Assembly: GCA_029204225.1 (NCBI GenBank)
Contig: CM055103.1
Span: forward strand, 49,585,756-49,649,755
Reading direction: 5' to 3'
From: Diphasiastrum complanatum
Lineage: Eukaryota > Streptophyta > Lycopodiopsida > Lycopodiales > Lycopodiaceae
DNA length: 64,000 bases
Part shown: one piece after another, positions 37,901-46,060 of the stretch
Layout of the letters: every line of letters begins with the position of its first letter
How positions within the stretch are numbered: the stretch's first letter is position 1
The notes under the pieces: generated by a model
Databases searched by the model: none
Told to the model about the DNA's origin: nothing
What the model saw: the letters and a program-made list of their open reading frames with translations, nothing else
Translations under genes and position numbers: made by a program

Positions 37901-40896
37901 CTGCGGTGGAGGGGAGGGGAGACGACTGCAACAGCAGTGGTGAGAAAGGAGGCTTGGGTCGAGAGATTCGATGAAAGGGGAAGTGGGCAAGTGCACGTGA
38001 GACACAGTCAATTAAGTCCTGCCGTTTATGGGGAGGTATACGAGAAAAAGAAGGTTGGGGGTGCGGAATGGAAGGACAAGAAGGTGGGTGAAGGGGAGGG
38101 GCAAAGAGGGTGTATTTACAAAAGTATCTATAAAAATAAGAGGGAATTTAAGAAAGGAGAAGCCGAAAGAACGGGAAAAACAAGGAAAATAAAAGTGAGT
38201 CCATGAATGCCTTTTGTCGGACCCCTTTTTTTTTTTTTGTCCTTCAAGGATACAGATGCTGGATCCACGACTCATTGAGTCTGTTTTCCCTTCTTATCTT
38301 CGGCATCTTGATTTTGGCGGTGGGTTGCAGCGACCAAATAGACGAACTTGGACCACAATGAGCTGCGGGTTAACTATTGTGCACGGATAGAGCAGCCTCA
38401 TGTACAGCTTCATGATCCTTGTAGAGTCGGATTGACCGAGCTGAAAGGTCGTTGTAATATTCGGCACGCTTCCTTTGAGCTCTAAGGCAGCCCACTTGGA
38501 TGAAGAGACTTCTTGCTCTCTGGCTGCCGTTAGCCTCTCTTTGGAGATGTTGCGCTCCAGGTGATAGATGAGATCCTTGAGAGACCTCTCGGTGGCTCTG
38601 AGAGTCTCTCTTTCCAACTCCAACTCCCTTAAATTCAACACGAGGTGCTGGCGATCGGCTTGGTAGGTTTGTCGGGCTTTCTTCTCTATGTCAAGCTCGA
38701 TCTTGAGGGCTTGCACAGGCTGATCCTGTTGTTGAGCCGCTTGATTGGCTTTATTGAGCTGGTCTTGGAGTGTTTGGACTTGGGCTTGGCTCCCTTCTCT
38801 CTCTTTTTCTCTCTCTTTTTGCAACTGCATGGCCTGATCAGTCAGGACCTGCAGCATTTACCCTGCCACTAATTGGCCGCGCGATTGCTCAGTGGCCCTT
38901 TCATTGAGCAGCTGGTGGAGTTGTTGTTGAAGGCCTATTAAGGCTGAGGCTGTCCAGCCCAGCTGGCCAAAAGTGGCATGGTTGTGATGGGTGGAGGGAG
39001 TGGTGCTGTCAAAGAGATGGTGGTAACGGTGGGAATGGTGGTAGTGGTGATAGTTGTGATGAGAGGGGTGGTGATGGCTGTGATGATAGGGGTGATAAAG
39101 TGGTTGTGATGCTACGTAGGTACAATGGTCGGGTGGATCGGTGAGGACGTGAGTGGAAGGGTGACAGTGATGGAGAGGGACATGGCGATGGGAAGAGTTG
39201 CGATTGGGGAAGAAGTAGAGGGTGTAATTGTTGATGGGATTGGCAAAGCGACAGATGGTCGGATGGGGCTAGGGGTAGGGGATGTGGTATGGATGATGGG
39301 GGAGGTGTGGCCTGGGCTTGTGCAAGCGGAGCTAGTATGGGTGGGAACGGGGGATGGAGTTAAAGAAATGGTGAAGATCAGCGACTGTTGGCCTGCCTCG
39401 AGTTGCACGATCGTATTAGTGGGGTGTGGTTGGGAAGGACCGGCCGCTTGGATATTGTGAGGAGGTGTTTGAACACCTAGGTTCTCAAGATGGGCGATGG
39501 CAAGGGCTGTGAGGAGACCATGGCAGGTGATTTTGTTCGGGCGCTTGAAGGCTGCTTGTAGTTCTTTGATCAGAACTGTAGCCCAGTCGTAGATGGTATC
39601 AGGGCCATCCATCATGGTCACCATGACCACAATAAGTTTGGAAACAGGAAGGGGGCGATGGGAGCCTACAAGAAGGGTGGCAGACACAAAGTCTATCGCC
39701 TCTTGGAGGTTGGGGTTTTTGATCTGCGAGATCAGGTAGTCATCATTGGTTTTGGTCTTGGCATCAGCACGGTCTATGGGAGGGAGTAGGAGGAAATGTC
39801 GTACTTGGCTAGAGCACGAGTTTGCAGCAGGTAGGTGGTGTGGGGAAGGCTGAAGGTCGTGGCCACCAACGCATGATCAAGGGGGACATCGTAGTCTGTC
39901 TGATTGTGCATCAAACTCTGCCTTGCTCTCTGGAAAAGTGGCAAGAAATAAAAATAACATAAACTCAGAAAAACCCAAAAAGGCGAGTAGTAAACCTGTA
40001 AAAAAAAAAGGAAAATAGCAACAAAATGCAAACCAAATTCACTCCTAGGATAGTTTAGCACCGTCTCCCCGACAACGGCGGCAAAAAAATGTTGGTCCTC
40101 CCTAATCGGATGGATCTAGAGGGCAAGAGGGGGTTGCCATAACAACTTGACTTTACAAAGTTTTTTAAAAACAAATTGCATTTTTAACTAATTGGGTACC
40201 TTTTCACTTTGGGCCCATCTGAGAGTGCATCTACCTCTAATTCTCTCGCCATAGGCTTGCAAGTACAGTGCACTTTCTGACATTACGTTTCTGGTAAACT
40301 TAATTATTTTGCCGACTTGGCCATGCTTTTATTCCCGTCACCTTAAAATATGGTTGTGAGGCACTGGGCTTTGTTTTTGCTCATTGGCCGGGTCGACTTC
40401 TTTGGTAATGGCGCTCCGGTATATCTAGATTCTGAAGCTCCTTTATCGGTGACTTGTCAACGCTCTCCATTGTAGTTTGGTGGCTCGATTCCACTTCCTG
40501 ATATCCTTCGTATGCCTATTATAGCTGAATCTGTTAGAAGAATCTTCTCAAGAATCTTCTAATAGATGGAGACTGCAGCAGTCAGCGATGGAGGCAACAA
40601 AAGTTTGTGCAAAGAGAGCACGGTCTATTGCAGGTTCGGGGCCCCAACATTCCATCGGACTCACGTTGGGCCCAAAAAATGTTTCTTATTAAATAAAAAA
40701 TGCTTAGTTTTTTTTTCAAAAACTTGCTGTTTTTGGAGCTATTTTTGGGTTGTTGATTGGCACCTTTCAAACGTGTTTGAAATGCGGCAGGTTTCAAACA
40801 CATTTGGTTCAGCAATCAAATGCATCTGGTTGCTGCTATGATTGACATGAACTTTTTAATTTTATATACCTTTTTGGTACTTTAAAGGCATTATTG

Positions 40897-40958
<62 letters not shown>

Positions 40959-43255
40959 TGTTTGTAAAATTAGTCAACAAGGTGACAAAAATTGCCACTT
41001 CTATTCACAATAGATTCTTCATGAATGGAAAAGGTTAGATCTTGGCACATCCATATCCGTTGATCAAAAGCCTAATCAACCTGAAATGAAAATTCCAAGA
41101 GTACTTGGAAGTTGGTGCAGACCTCATCACCCCCAACAAGTATGCCCTTAGCTTGATGTATAGTCTAGATTCATTTGAATATCTAGATTGATTTGAACAT
41201 TCTAAACTGACATAGAGTTTCCCTATCCTTATAACTCTCAATCCTCGTAATCACGACTTGACACATGACACTTGAAACCCTGGTTTTCTAAGGAATGTAT
41301 AAAAAAGTCCATAGGAAAGCTTAGAATCATTGCTGCTTTGGTTCACAAGTTCACCCTCCTCTCCTATTTCACCCTTTCTAGATCCTTCTAATGCAACTAC
41401 ATGCTTTCTTACTAACAAACATCGCTTTTTTCAATTGTCAAAACCTTAGAAGTTGATGGCCCAAATCAGGTCTTTTACGTACTTACATTCATCTTGTGGA
41501 TTTCCTGTGAGAATATCTGCATTTTGTAGGAGTGCTGATGCACTGATTGATGCACCTACCCTTTGAAGAAGCCTTTTGAGCTATACATTTTTCATAATTT
41601 TGAACAATTATTTTCATCCATAATTAAGTTGTTCACAATAGTGGCATGTGAACTTGCAATAATTTAGAGTGTGTTACTTCCTAGTAAGAAACCCTTTACA
41701 AATTTACATATTATGCCTTGAGTTCAGAGTTTGCAGTGGATGATCAGAGTTGAAGACCAACTGATTGGTCGATTGAGACTTCTGTCATCTTTGTGATTAA
41801 GTTTGAAGTTAGTACAAGTTCACACCGAGTGTGGAATGTGGGGATTACCTTCACGGGTATATCTTTGCATGCACATTATCCCATGTGTTAGTTCTCAGAT
41901 AAAGGATACATGTATTGCAAGATAACTGCTTGGCATACCTATCTAGAACACATGTTCACATTTTAATTCTATAGAGGTGGGAGCAGATTCGAGCATACAT
42001 TGCTTTCATGGATAATAGTTAGAGCATAAAGTACAAAGTGCAAGGCCATCAGCATAAACTTAGGAAACTCTCTGAGTGAAGCAAGATTTTGCTTCACTCA
42101 TTCTTCCTACATAGCCGTTTGCTTCTCACATTCACGGTATTAATGCATGATAATCCGATCATATAAAAGCTCTTAGAGGATGCATGACTGATGACTTCAA
42201 ACCTACATACTTGGAATTATAAAGCAACAAGTTTGAAGGGGTTCAAAGTAGCACATCACCTTATTCCCATAGTAACCCATAAGTCCGCATCCAACACATG
42301 AAACTTTCACATTGTGAACATGGCAATGCAGATCTCTCCGGACCCAAACAGTTAAAAATATCCCAGCCATTTGCTTGCTAATGATGCGAACGTACTTACC
42401 CTCAACCGGCTCAGGATCAGATTCTTGTACATCTTGACTTGTAGACAAGAGTGATTTAGCCAAAATCTCTTCATCACATACGCCATTGGCATTTTCCAAA
42501 AGTCGTAATTCCAAAGCCTTAGAGACCTCATCGACTGTCTCTGGTTCCTCATAAGCCACCGCAGGTCCCATTTTGTACAAAGGTGTGAAGTCTTGTTCAC
42601 ATGCACTAAGCACTTTTTTGTGTCTACCAGGCTTACGCTTCACAATTATAATTTCTTCATTATTATTAGCTTGATGAGATGTTGTAGAACATTCTTGGAC
42701 TTTGCTCGCGGTGGTTTCAGCAACAGACAGGTCTGCATGTTTTGCAGTCTTACATACGTTTGTTGCTTCAAATGATGAAGGAGCACTAACACTAGGCCTG
42801 ATTGTGCCATTCAAACTGCGACATATTAGTTGCTCCCATTTGGTAGCTGGACCACCATCTTCAGCCCCAAAGACATTTCCTGCATTGAGAGGAACAATTT
42901 CCTGAAACCTGAAAAACAGACAGGATTTCTATTCTCAGCAATTATATTGCATGTATCCTAGATAGGTATGCCAAGCAGGTGTCATTTACAAGCTAGATGG
43001 TGATGATACTTTCAAGCCATACTATATCTACAAGCTCATTTTTCTGCATATTTACTGGGCCCTCTTCTATAAAGGCTATAAGATTGCTTATGGCTACCAA
43101 ACTAGGATTGCAAACTCAAGGTATCAGAACATCACATGTTCAGGACATACCCGAGTACATATACATCAGCAAGTTCTTTGACATTCAGCCATTGCTCCAC
43201 ATCCAAGTCATTCAATGGTGGATTTCCAGCAACATTCCAAGTTCCCACAAATATC
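16634..43255 (-). CDS. Inositol polyphosphate 5-phosphatase (plant 5PTase), 5' exon(s) not found
   Basis: Removes the 5-phosphate from inositol phosphates and/or phosphoinositides, controlling Ca2+ and membrane signalling. Exons (minus strand): 43255-43151, 42908-42260, 25710-25517, 25261-25153, 24925-24777, 16973-16634. All introns have GT..AG ends and the codon phases fit at every junction. Family landmarks appear in order: [89 protein letters not shown]. These include the metal- and phosphate-binding motifs, so the enzyme core looks intact. About 515 residues are covered; the family usually has 50-100 more at the N-terminus. Introns of 16,549 and 7,803 bp are filled with transposons. A TGA lies in frame just upstream of 43255, so the first exon shown probably starts at that acceptor. 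Confidence 0.88.
18188..18660. repeat. Diverged ~247-bp tandem duplication
   Basis: GGCACGAAATGAGGTTTTTAGCC at 18188 recurs with one change at 18435, and both units end with GAGGGTCCTTAGCA then GATCCGTCCTAATGGAG. The two units differ by substitutions and small indels. Lies inside the 7.8-kb intron of the phosphatase gene; no coding potential. Confidence 0.85.
19900..20960 (-). pseudogene. Degenerate unknown gene with coiled coil
   Basis: Minus-strand frames line up as one decayed protein: [16 protein letters not shown] near 20920, a Ser/Pro-rich stretch, [26 protein letters not shown], then [20 protein letters not shown] and [16 protein letters not shown]. After breaks comes a charged helix ([39 protein letters not shown]) typical of a coiled coil near 19990-20130. 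At least three frame changes and stops. Not recognised; could be a captured host gene or an accessory transposon ORF. Confidence 0.45.
21234..21446 (+). CDS. Short open frame, Lys-rich C-terminus, unrecognised
   Basis: 70 codons rich in Lys and Gln towards the end ([14 protein letters not shown]). No family recognised and no splice context established. It may continue the decayed gene on the opposite strand's locus only by chance. Low support. Confidence 0.2.
   Translation: MELDISACTVKKDDFSKQGYDSSYAKVSADQLFPEYNFEDVVVKLNAKQPETKKSQKKTANSKSRRPQAT
22281..24230 (+). pseudogene. LINE: ORF1-like region and AP endonuclease fragment
   Basis: Non-LTR retrotransposon in the 7.8-kb intron, opposite to the host gene. 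22668-23084 encodes a coiled-coil segment ([18 protein letters not shown]), followed by a nucleic-acid-binding-like part reading [17 protein letters not shown] and [13 protein letters not shown], typical of LINE ORF1. After frame changes the endonuclease starts WNCNGLHSS...[19 protein letters not shown] (23377-23465), continues [14 protein letters not shown] (about 23793) and ends [12 protein letters not shown] (about 24035). No RT follows, so the element is 3' truncated and dead. Confidence 0.75.
24231..24776. other. Intron sequence, no feature recognised
   Basis: Possibly further decayed LINE linker, but no motif could be supported. Confidence 0.4.
24777..24925 (-). CDS. 5PTase exon with FAPTYKY and RRTPAW
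   Basis: Acceptor CTGGCAG, donor GTAATC. Reads [23 protein letters not shown] and RRTPAW; the Trp codon is split across a 7.8-kb intron, completing PAWCDRIL with the next exon. Confidence 0.92.
25153..25261 (-). CDS. 5PTase exon with WLGDLNYR motif
   Basis: Acceptor TTTTGTCAG, donor GTACTAATG. Reads [12 protein letters not shown] then SETRKLL and [14 protein letters not shown] is one of the hallmark motifs of the family (catalytic Asp/Asn). Confidence 0.92.
25517..25710 (-). CDS. 5PTase exon (GSVAVS ... SHLTAG ... LRR)
   Basis: Follows a 16.5-kb intron. Acceptor TTGAGCAG, donor GTAAGT. Reads [20 protein letters not shown], then [14 protein letters not shown] and a divergent end LPQTILEH, matching the conserved core between GNKGS and the WLGDLNYR motif. 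Confidence 0.9.
25711..26819. other. Intron sequence, no feature recognised
   Basis: Start of the 16.5-kb intron of the phosphatase gene (read from its 3' end). No supported genes or repeats. Confidence 0.4.
26820..26899. repeat. Short direct repeat (~42-bp period)
   Basis: TGCTCTTTGAGCACAAGCTT followed by ACTA.GAGTTGC occurs twice, starting near 26820 and 26862. Confidence 0.85.
26893..27100 (-). pseudogene. Possible Gag-like fragment
   Basis: A minus-strand frame reads [18 protein letters not shown], then [19 protein letters not shown] and [13 protein letters not shown]. This spacing of aromatic and basic residues recalls retroelement Gag, but no family was identified and one stop lies upstream. 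Confidence 0.25.
27265..27299. repeat. G5-C24-G6 homopolymer block
   Basis: Five G, then 24 C, then six G. The flanking G runs can pair with the C run, so the block can fold back. Length may also reflect assembly uncertainty. Confidence 0.9.
27540..28347 (+). pseudogene. Ty3/gypsy chromovirus integrase, part 1 (split by Copia insertion)
   Basis: Fragments of the integrase core ([21 protein letters not shown] near 27630) and helix ([17 protein letters not shown] near 28079) are followed by the GPY/F module [25 protein letters not shown] and [11 protein letters not shown]. Stops and frameshifts are frequent before 28190 but the last 150 bases are clean. The frame is cut at 28347 by a Copia element and resumes at 34495. 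Confidence 0.85.
28348..29029 (-). repeat. 3' LTR of complete Copia
   Basis: TG...CA ends on the plus strand (TGTAAAAATTACAGC to GAATTTTTAACA). A TATATATA box on the minus strand lies near 28685-28692. Matches 33813-34494 base for base apart from one site seen. Confidence 0.97.
29030..29043 (-). other. Polypurine tract of complete Copia
   Basis: Minus strand TAGTGAGGAGGAG directly before the 3' LTR; it primes plus-strand synthesis in this class. Confidence 0.8.
29044..33015 (-). CDS. Copia Gag-Pol polyprotein, intact 1323 residues
   Basis: A single uninterrupted frame with all Copia domains in order. Gag is about residues 1-250, with the zinc knuckle [14 protein letters not shown] near 255-268. 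Aspartic protease: [12 protein letters not shown] near 312. GAG-pre-integrase: [10 protein letters not shown] near 450. Integrase core: [20 protein letters not shown] and a downstream Glu. Reverse transcriptase: CKWVFKLK near 855, [17 protein letters not shown], and catalytic YVDD near 1000. RNase H: DSDFAGD and STEAEYKAL near 1200. Length and composition are normal for the superfamily. [10 protein letters not shown] replaces the usual YGLKQASR. Likely able to move itself or recently so, given near-identical LTRs. Confidence 0.96.
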   Translation of the reverse strand: MASINAYLLDTNERLNKTNYSIWKVRMESIMIMQDLMEIVNGKEGEPIHPQEKAKYIKRCNVALHCIKMNVANELLREVGDCTSAQDAWETLQKVYESKNQTRMLALKNQIYRSYQKKGESAHTFVLRVKELNKELAFIGDPIKDEELVQLILNGLSFEFDNLVQGYAIMGKLPILEELQGTLMAEESRRSQMQERMDRLSIQGGDDQALFTKGKGKSKGKVSTFKKSTKLEDQEGPSKASSSTTKVRKDKSKVKCYYCSKMGHYASECFKRKQDQSQANMSKEEEEEESSHEDSLMMSIFSSTSFKREDPWWIDSGASSHMTSKREFFSSLLSYDGPIKSIYTANDEACKIEGVGSIPLCLGSSKKINIEGVLYIPTITKNLLSVGQMVDNGFNVDFASNECFIKKKGKIVAKGTRLGKLYKLDAFVDTNVVMLAEKSKISTFTLWHKRLGHVNSGSMEAMIKEEYALGLPRSIGKEDKVCEACALSKAHKKVFPNSITKSSHPLELIHSDVHIARTKSNGCSSMFLTFIDDYSRYCWVFLLSFKSQVFDTFVKFKLFVEKHHNHSIKILRSDNGGEFISNEFKAFCEEEGIKKETSCPYTPQQNGVAERRNRTLCECSKALRLDACLPKSFWGESLVCANYLMNRMSCKAIEGKTPYEMLYGKKPNLNHLKVFGCICYVHVPLETRTKEDPSSTRGIMLGYASSSKGYKVYLPSLNKFVVSRDVIFDEHHMHMLEEGSSAPTIKKKMAEEQDLGFEEELMEEQAPNPPITPRRSSRAKVEPSRLTYQGKGQQVEGISSTSYALSSFEEPSNVEDALNSKEWYKAMLDEYDALIENETWLLVERPQRNVIGCKWVFKLKLNANGSVNKHKARLVAKGYAQERGIDYEETFAPVAKMVTIRLIIALASHFGWILCQMDVSNAFLNGFLEEDIYMEQPQGFIKHGMENKVCHLQRSIYDLKQASRSWNSRLHCYLISLSFVQSEYDPTLYIKFDDVGIVLLLIYVDDIIISGNSVDGIEKIKIDLSLEFKMVDLGCLHFILGIEVLRGSDFIFISQVNYAQSLLKKFKMEVCKSVDTPMEQDVKVPNEDDERSFMDITLFRQLIGSLMWITITRPDLSFSVCRLSQSMQKPLNIHWKKAKRILRYISGTLDFGILYRGDVINLHAFSDSDFAGDKRDRKSTSAYSTFIGEGVVSWLSKKQETISLSSTEAEYKALTTTTKEVLWIKRLLVELKIMDSEEAPIIYNDNISAQHLASNPIFHARSKHIEICHHFVREMVQAKEIALEHVPSNECVADLLTKPLQKTPFMKFRSSLGVISKAMIEPS
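33800..33812 (-). other. Primer binding site (tRNA-iMet type)
   Basis: Minus strand TGGTATCAAAGCC touches the 5' LTR directly. It is complementary to the 3' end of plant initiator Met-tRNA with one change from the usual TGGTATCAGAGCC. Confidence 0.9.
33813..34494 (-). repeat. 5' LTR of complete Copia
   Basis: 682 bp, the same as the LTR at 28348-29029. On the minus strand it begins TGTTAAAAATTC and ends TTTTTACA. It carries the promoter for the Gag-Pol RNA. Confidence 0.97.
34495..34793 (+). pseudogene. Ty3/gypsy chromovirus integrase, part 2 with chromodomain
   Basis: Continues the frame cut at 28347: [14 protein letters not shown], then a chromodomain reading [10 protein letters not shown] and [10 protein letters not shown] one-base frameshift near 34677 moves the next part ([17 protein letters not shown]) into another frame. 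The chromodomain places the element among chromoviruses, whose integrases can bind modified histones. A polypurine tract AAGGGGGGAAGA at 34781-34792 ends the internal region. Confidence 0.88.
34794..35093 (+). repeat. 3' LTR of split gypsy element (end uncertain)
   Basis: Begins TGTCATGCCTATGATTGG directly after the polypurine tract. The end was not fixed because no partner LTR was found upstream in the window. The sequence runs into the LTR of a minus-strand Copia. Confidence 0.65.
35094..35895 (-). repeat. 3' LTR of second Copia family (left end uncertain)
   Basis: On the minus strand it starts TGTTGGATTGTTCTCC at 35895, directly after a polypurine tract (TAAGGGGGAG, 35905-35896). The other end is a guess (TGCGCAGCGG near 35094). 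It holds internal short repeats: CTGACAGGCGAAAAATGCG near 35668 and 35720, and variants of TGCATTTTTAC. Confidence 0.6.
35896..36660 (-). pseudogene. Copia RNase H and RT C-terminus
   Basis: Minus-strand frames read [48 protein letters not shown] and then, after breaks, [23 protein letters not shown] and KYHFIK. These are RT connection and RNase H pieces of the family also seen at 414-1463. At least two frame breaks (near 36297 and 36200). The direction flips at about 36661. Confidence 0.88.
36661..37054 (+). pseudogene. Inverted Copia RT segment
   Basis: Starts at [15 protein letters not shown] and runs through [18 protein letters not shown] and [12 protein letters not shown] to LSPMAG. This is exactly the RT stretch expected just before the minus-strand piece at 36660, but on the opposite strand. 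A simple inversion explains it. The frame is open from 36675 to 37052. Confidence 0.88.
37055..38010 (-). pseudogene. LINE reverse transcriptase fragment
   Basis: Minus strand: a linker between endonuclease and RT ([26 protein letters not shown] near 37870-37760, RAFLPKS near 37670), then RT blocks [40 protein letters not shown] and [19 protein letters not shown] (37140-37075). It ends at RRLWQL, where it meets the inverted Copia. The catalytic YxDD region is missing. It may be the same family as the LINE at 22281-24230, but the parts do not overlap. Confidence 0.8.
38294..40061 (-). pseudogene. Gag-like retroelement region (possibly Tat/Athila type)
   Basis: Three minus-strand frames: 40061-39774 (contains [20 protein letters not shown]), about 39850-39112 ([33 protein letters not shown], then a Ser/Thr/Pro-rich tail), and 38857-38294 (a long coiled coil, [20 protein letters not shown] and following). 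Just upstream on the minus strand is TTGCCGCCGTTGTCGGGGA (40070-40088), resembling the tRNA-Asp primer site of Athila-type gypsy elements. Assignment rests on that resemblance and on general Gag-like character. Frameshifts separate the pieces. Confidence 0.4.
40900..40957. repeat. (CT)n microsatellite
   Basis: About 29 CT repeats in the 16.5-kb intron. Confidence 0.98.
40958..42259. other. Intron sequence, no feature recognised
   Basis: The 5' part of the 16.5-kb intron of the phosphatase gene, next to its donor. No coding or repeat structure supported. Confidence 0.4.
42260..42908 (-). CDS. 5PTase exon, largest ([11 protein letters not shown] ... GLMGYYGNK)
   Basis: Acceptor TTTTTCAG before 42908, donor GTGATG after 42260. 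It starts [19 protein letters not shown], carries a 130-residue low-complexity insert with a basic RKPGRHKK patch (variable in the family), and ends with [20 protein letters not shown] and GLMGYYGNK. Fully open frame of 216 codons. Confidence 0.9.
43151..43255 (-). CDS. 5PTase exon with GTWNVAG motif
   Basis: Acceptor CAG at 43258-43256, donor GTATGT at 43150. Reads [11 protein letters not shown] through DVYVLG, the start of the catalytic domain, and ends in phase 2. An alternative acceptor further upstream would bring in a TGA, so this start is preferred. Confidence 0.8.
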
Positions 43256-45552
43256 CTGCTTGGCAACAGAGGAGTTCAGCTCTTCAATGGATGTTTGACT
43301 GGAAAATTGACACAAATTTCTTAATAAGAGTTTGAAACTTCTTGAATTACACCGGTTACACTTACTGGTAGTCATGAATGTCTAGAAGGTGCATCCACAA
43401 TTTCTTGGACAGGCATTCAGTGGACATGCCAAATGGCCAGTTGGACTGTTGATATTGTTGACCTGAAACATTAACGATCTACCATAAATTCCAAGACAAT
43501 GACCATGACTTTATCACAATGCCATACAAGAAAAGGATTCTGATATTTTTATGTATGGGAGAATCGGACAACAATCTATGTCTCAAAAGCAAGCTGACAA
43601 AAAAGATAGTGGAGAGTGTCACAGAAAAGGAATAGAAGATGCAATGCTACTAAGAGTGGATCAATCCAATGATAGGAGAGATTATCAAAACACATTATTG
43701 CGAGGATTTCTAATAAGAAAAAATGAAAGGCCATTTCTCATGATTTGAGATCCTATATCGGAAGATGGTGTATCCCTAATTGGAGTCAGGGCAATAGTGT
43801 TTTTTGAAAGAATGCAGGAAGTTGACATGAGTTGCACCTCATTCATTGTAGCAACATAAATTAGAGTTTTGTGGAGATCCTGGAGAATTACATTAATAAT
43901 AATTGTGCTACATTGCTCTATTGATGTATTTTGATTCTCCTCTTTGTGTTTTGTATGTGATGTTTTTGCCTATAGATTGGCAAGACTTAAATGGCTGATT
44001 CACGAACCTTTTACAAAGGTCATCATTTCCATGTCTAACGAACAAGATTAATGCTTTATGTTAACCCTTATGACCATTTGTCTTGAAATAGTGACCTACA
44101 GTTGTGGTTGATGGTTTTGTGTCTCGATGAATGCACTGCTATACAGTATCGTGATTTCAAATTTTTTATTAAGGGTAATAGTTCTACTTCCGATCATTTT
44201 TAACTTATGAAGGCTACTTGCACTTCTTGAAAAACACTTGAATCTAATTTGGCCTTTTGTCTCTGGAGTCTATGTCCCTCAATCTCAAGCATCTACATGT
44301 GGACCACGTCATGAAAATTCCAATTCTTGCCAAACACCTACACACAATCTATGCTTCGATCCAACTTTTTCACGCCTTCAAGAAGCTTCACATCGATCAC
44401 TAGTTGTTTGATTGTCTTCTCCTTCATATTGATTGTTTATCAATGGATCTGCCATGGAGAAAAGAAGAGGACCAAGGTTAGTTTCCCACATCTTCCTGCT
44501 CTTAACACATTCGATACAATTGGCAGTTTCGGACAGATGACATCAGAAATTATCATAGAGCAACACAACACTTATGATTGTTCAGAAACGGAAAGTGCTC
44601 AGGTCCCGAAGGTACTTCCATTGTGGCCCGTGGGCAAAGACGCCTTTTAGAAATTACCAATCTCTTATCAATATTTCAAGAGTCCTCATTTGCGGGCTGA
44701 ATATGTGATTTCTAGTGATGCTTAGCTTTAATTTTCGAGCATATAGATACGTAAAATGCAGCGGAATGCATTTCACTGCATCTGCATTGCGGAACACAAT
44801 TTTTTGTTTTGACTATAAAATGAAAAAAACATAACCTTTACTCTTCTTGTATGGCTCTTCAAAAACCTTCAATTTTCTCTTATATCTCATTTGTGTAACT
44901 AAAAGGAGTCAAACCAGATTATGAGATTATAAGATTAATCCTAGTGCTCTCACAGTCAAGGACATAGAACTTGTGAACAAATCATGGCATCTTAAAGTGA
45001 TATTTGATTCTCAAGCTGAGATATAGAGTTGTACGTGTTGGCAAGGTGCCATTGTAGTATGTGCTGGCAGAAAACAATCTTCACCTCTTTGTTTTACATG
45101 ATTGTCTTCAGATGATAATTTTTTCAAAGAGTCAAATTTTTCATGAATCAATCAGATTCTTTTCCAGTGTCTGCGATTCTGACTCCCATCCTTAAAAACC
45201 TCAAGAGTCCATGGTTCCTCGGACTCGGAAATTTTCCCTCAAGAGTCTCAATCAGAAATTTAATAATAAATGGAAGAGAGTTGCTTTGAGGGCTTGCTTG
45301 TAAATGATGTTAGAATCACAGCCACTAGAAAATTGAAATAAATAAAGCTTGACCACTGTCTCCGGCCTTTAGCCCGTGCTCATCCTTCATCATTTTGCAG
45401 GAAATAGGCTGTCATGTGCTGGCATAAGACTTCAATCAGTCCTGCAAACGCTCTTTTGTGACTCGCTAAGCAAAGGTTACTTCTTTTCCCGTTACTTGAA
45501 ATTTTGTTTGGTTCAATAAGCATTGAAACTTTTGTGGTATTGTCGGGTTTTC
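43256..45552. other. Upstream of first recognised 5PTase exon; missing exon(s) not found
   Basis: The N-terminal exon(s) of the phosphatase should lie here or further upstream, but no convincing segment was found. A reading frame at 44327-44650 (+) shows no domain. Confidence 0.4.
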
Positions 45553-46060
45553 TGTATATAGCTAGCTAGCTGGTTATACAGCCTTTAGCTTTATCTACTT
45601 ACAGCGTGTAGCACAATAATATATACTTAAGAATCATGATGATATGGCTTCTGCACTAACTAGGCATCACATTGTTTCATCACGTTCACTAGTTCTTACA
45701 AACAAGTGAACAGAATACTGGATCGAGTATACGATAACGCCCTTGAAGCGAAAGTACACACACATACAACCTCTTCCAAAGATACTTACGATTATACTTT
45801 ACACTTTCTGTGTATAGTTAGCTGGCCATCTGATAGCCTTTAGTGTTATCTACTTAGAGCGTGTAGCACAACAATCTGCACTTATTTCATGATGCTATGG
45901 TTCTGCACCTACTCGTATGCATCACACTATTTCATCACGTTCATTAGTTCTTACAAACAAATGAACAGAATACTTGGTATACGCTAATGCTCTTGAAGCG
46001 AAAGTACAAATACATACAACCTCTTCCCAAGGATGCTAACACTTAAACTTTAAACTTCTG
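45553..46060. repeat. Diverged ~258-bp tandem duplication
   Basis: TGTATATAGCTAGC...CAGCCTTTAG...GCGTGTAGCACAA at 45553 recurs from 45811, with later shared blocks CATCACGTTCA.TAGTTCTTAC and TTGAAGCGAAAGTAC. No coding potential. Confidence 0.85.

Noticed and set aside
38645-39460. Plus-strand frames at 38645-38872 and 39125-39460
   Set aside because: Reverse of the coiled-coil and Pro/Thr-rich Gag-like region; composition explained by the minus strand.
44327-44650. 107-codon plus-strand frame as a possible missing phosphatase exon
   Set aside because: Wrong strand for the gene and no 5PTase motif.
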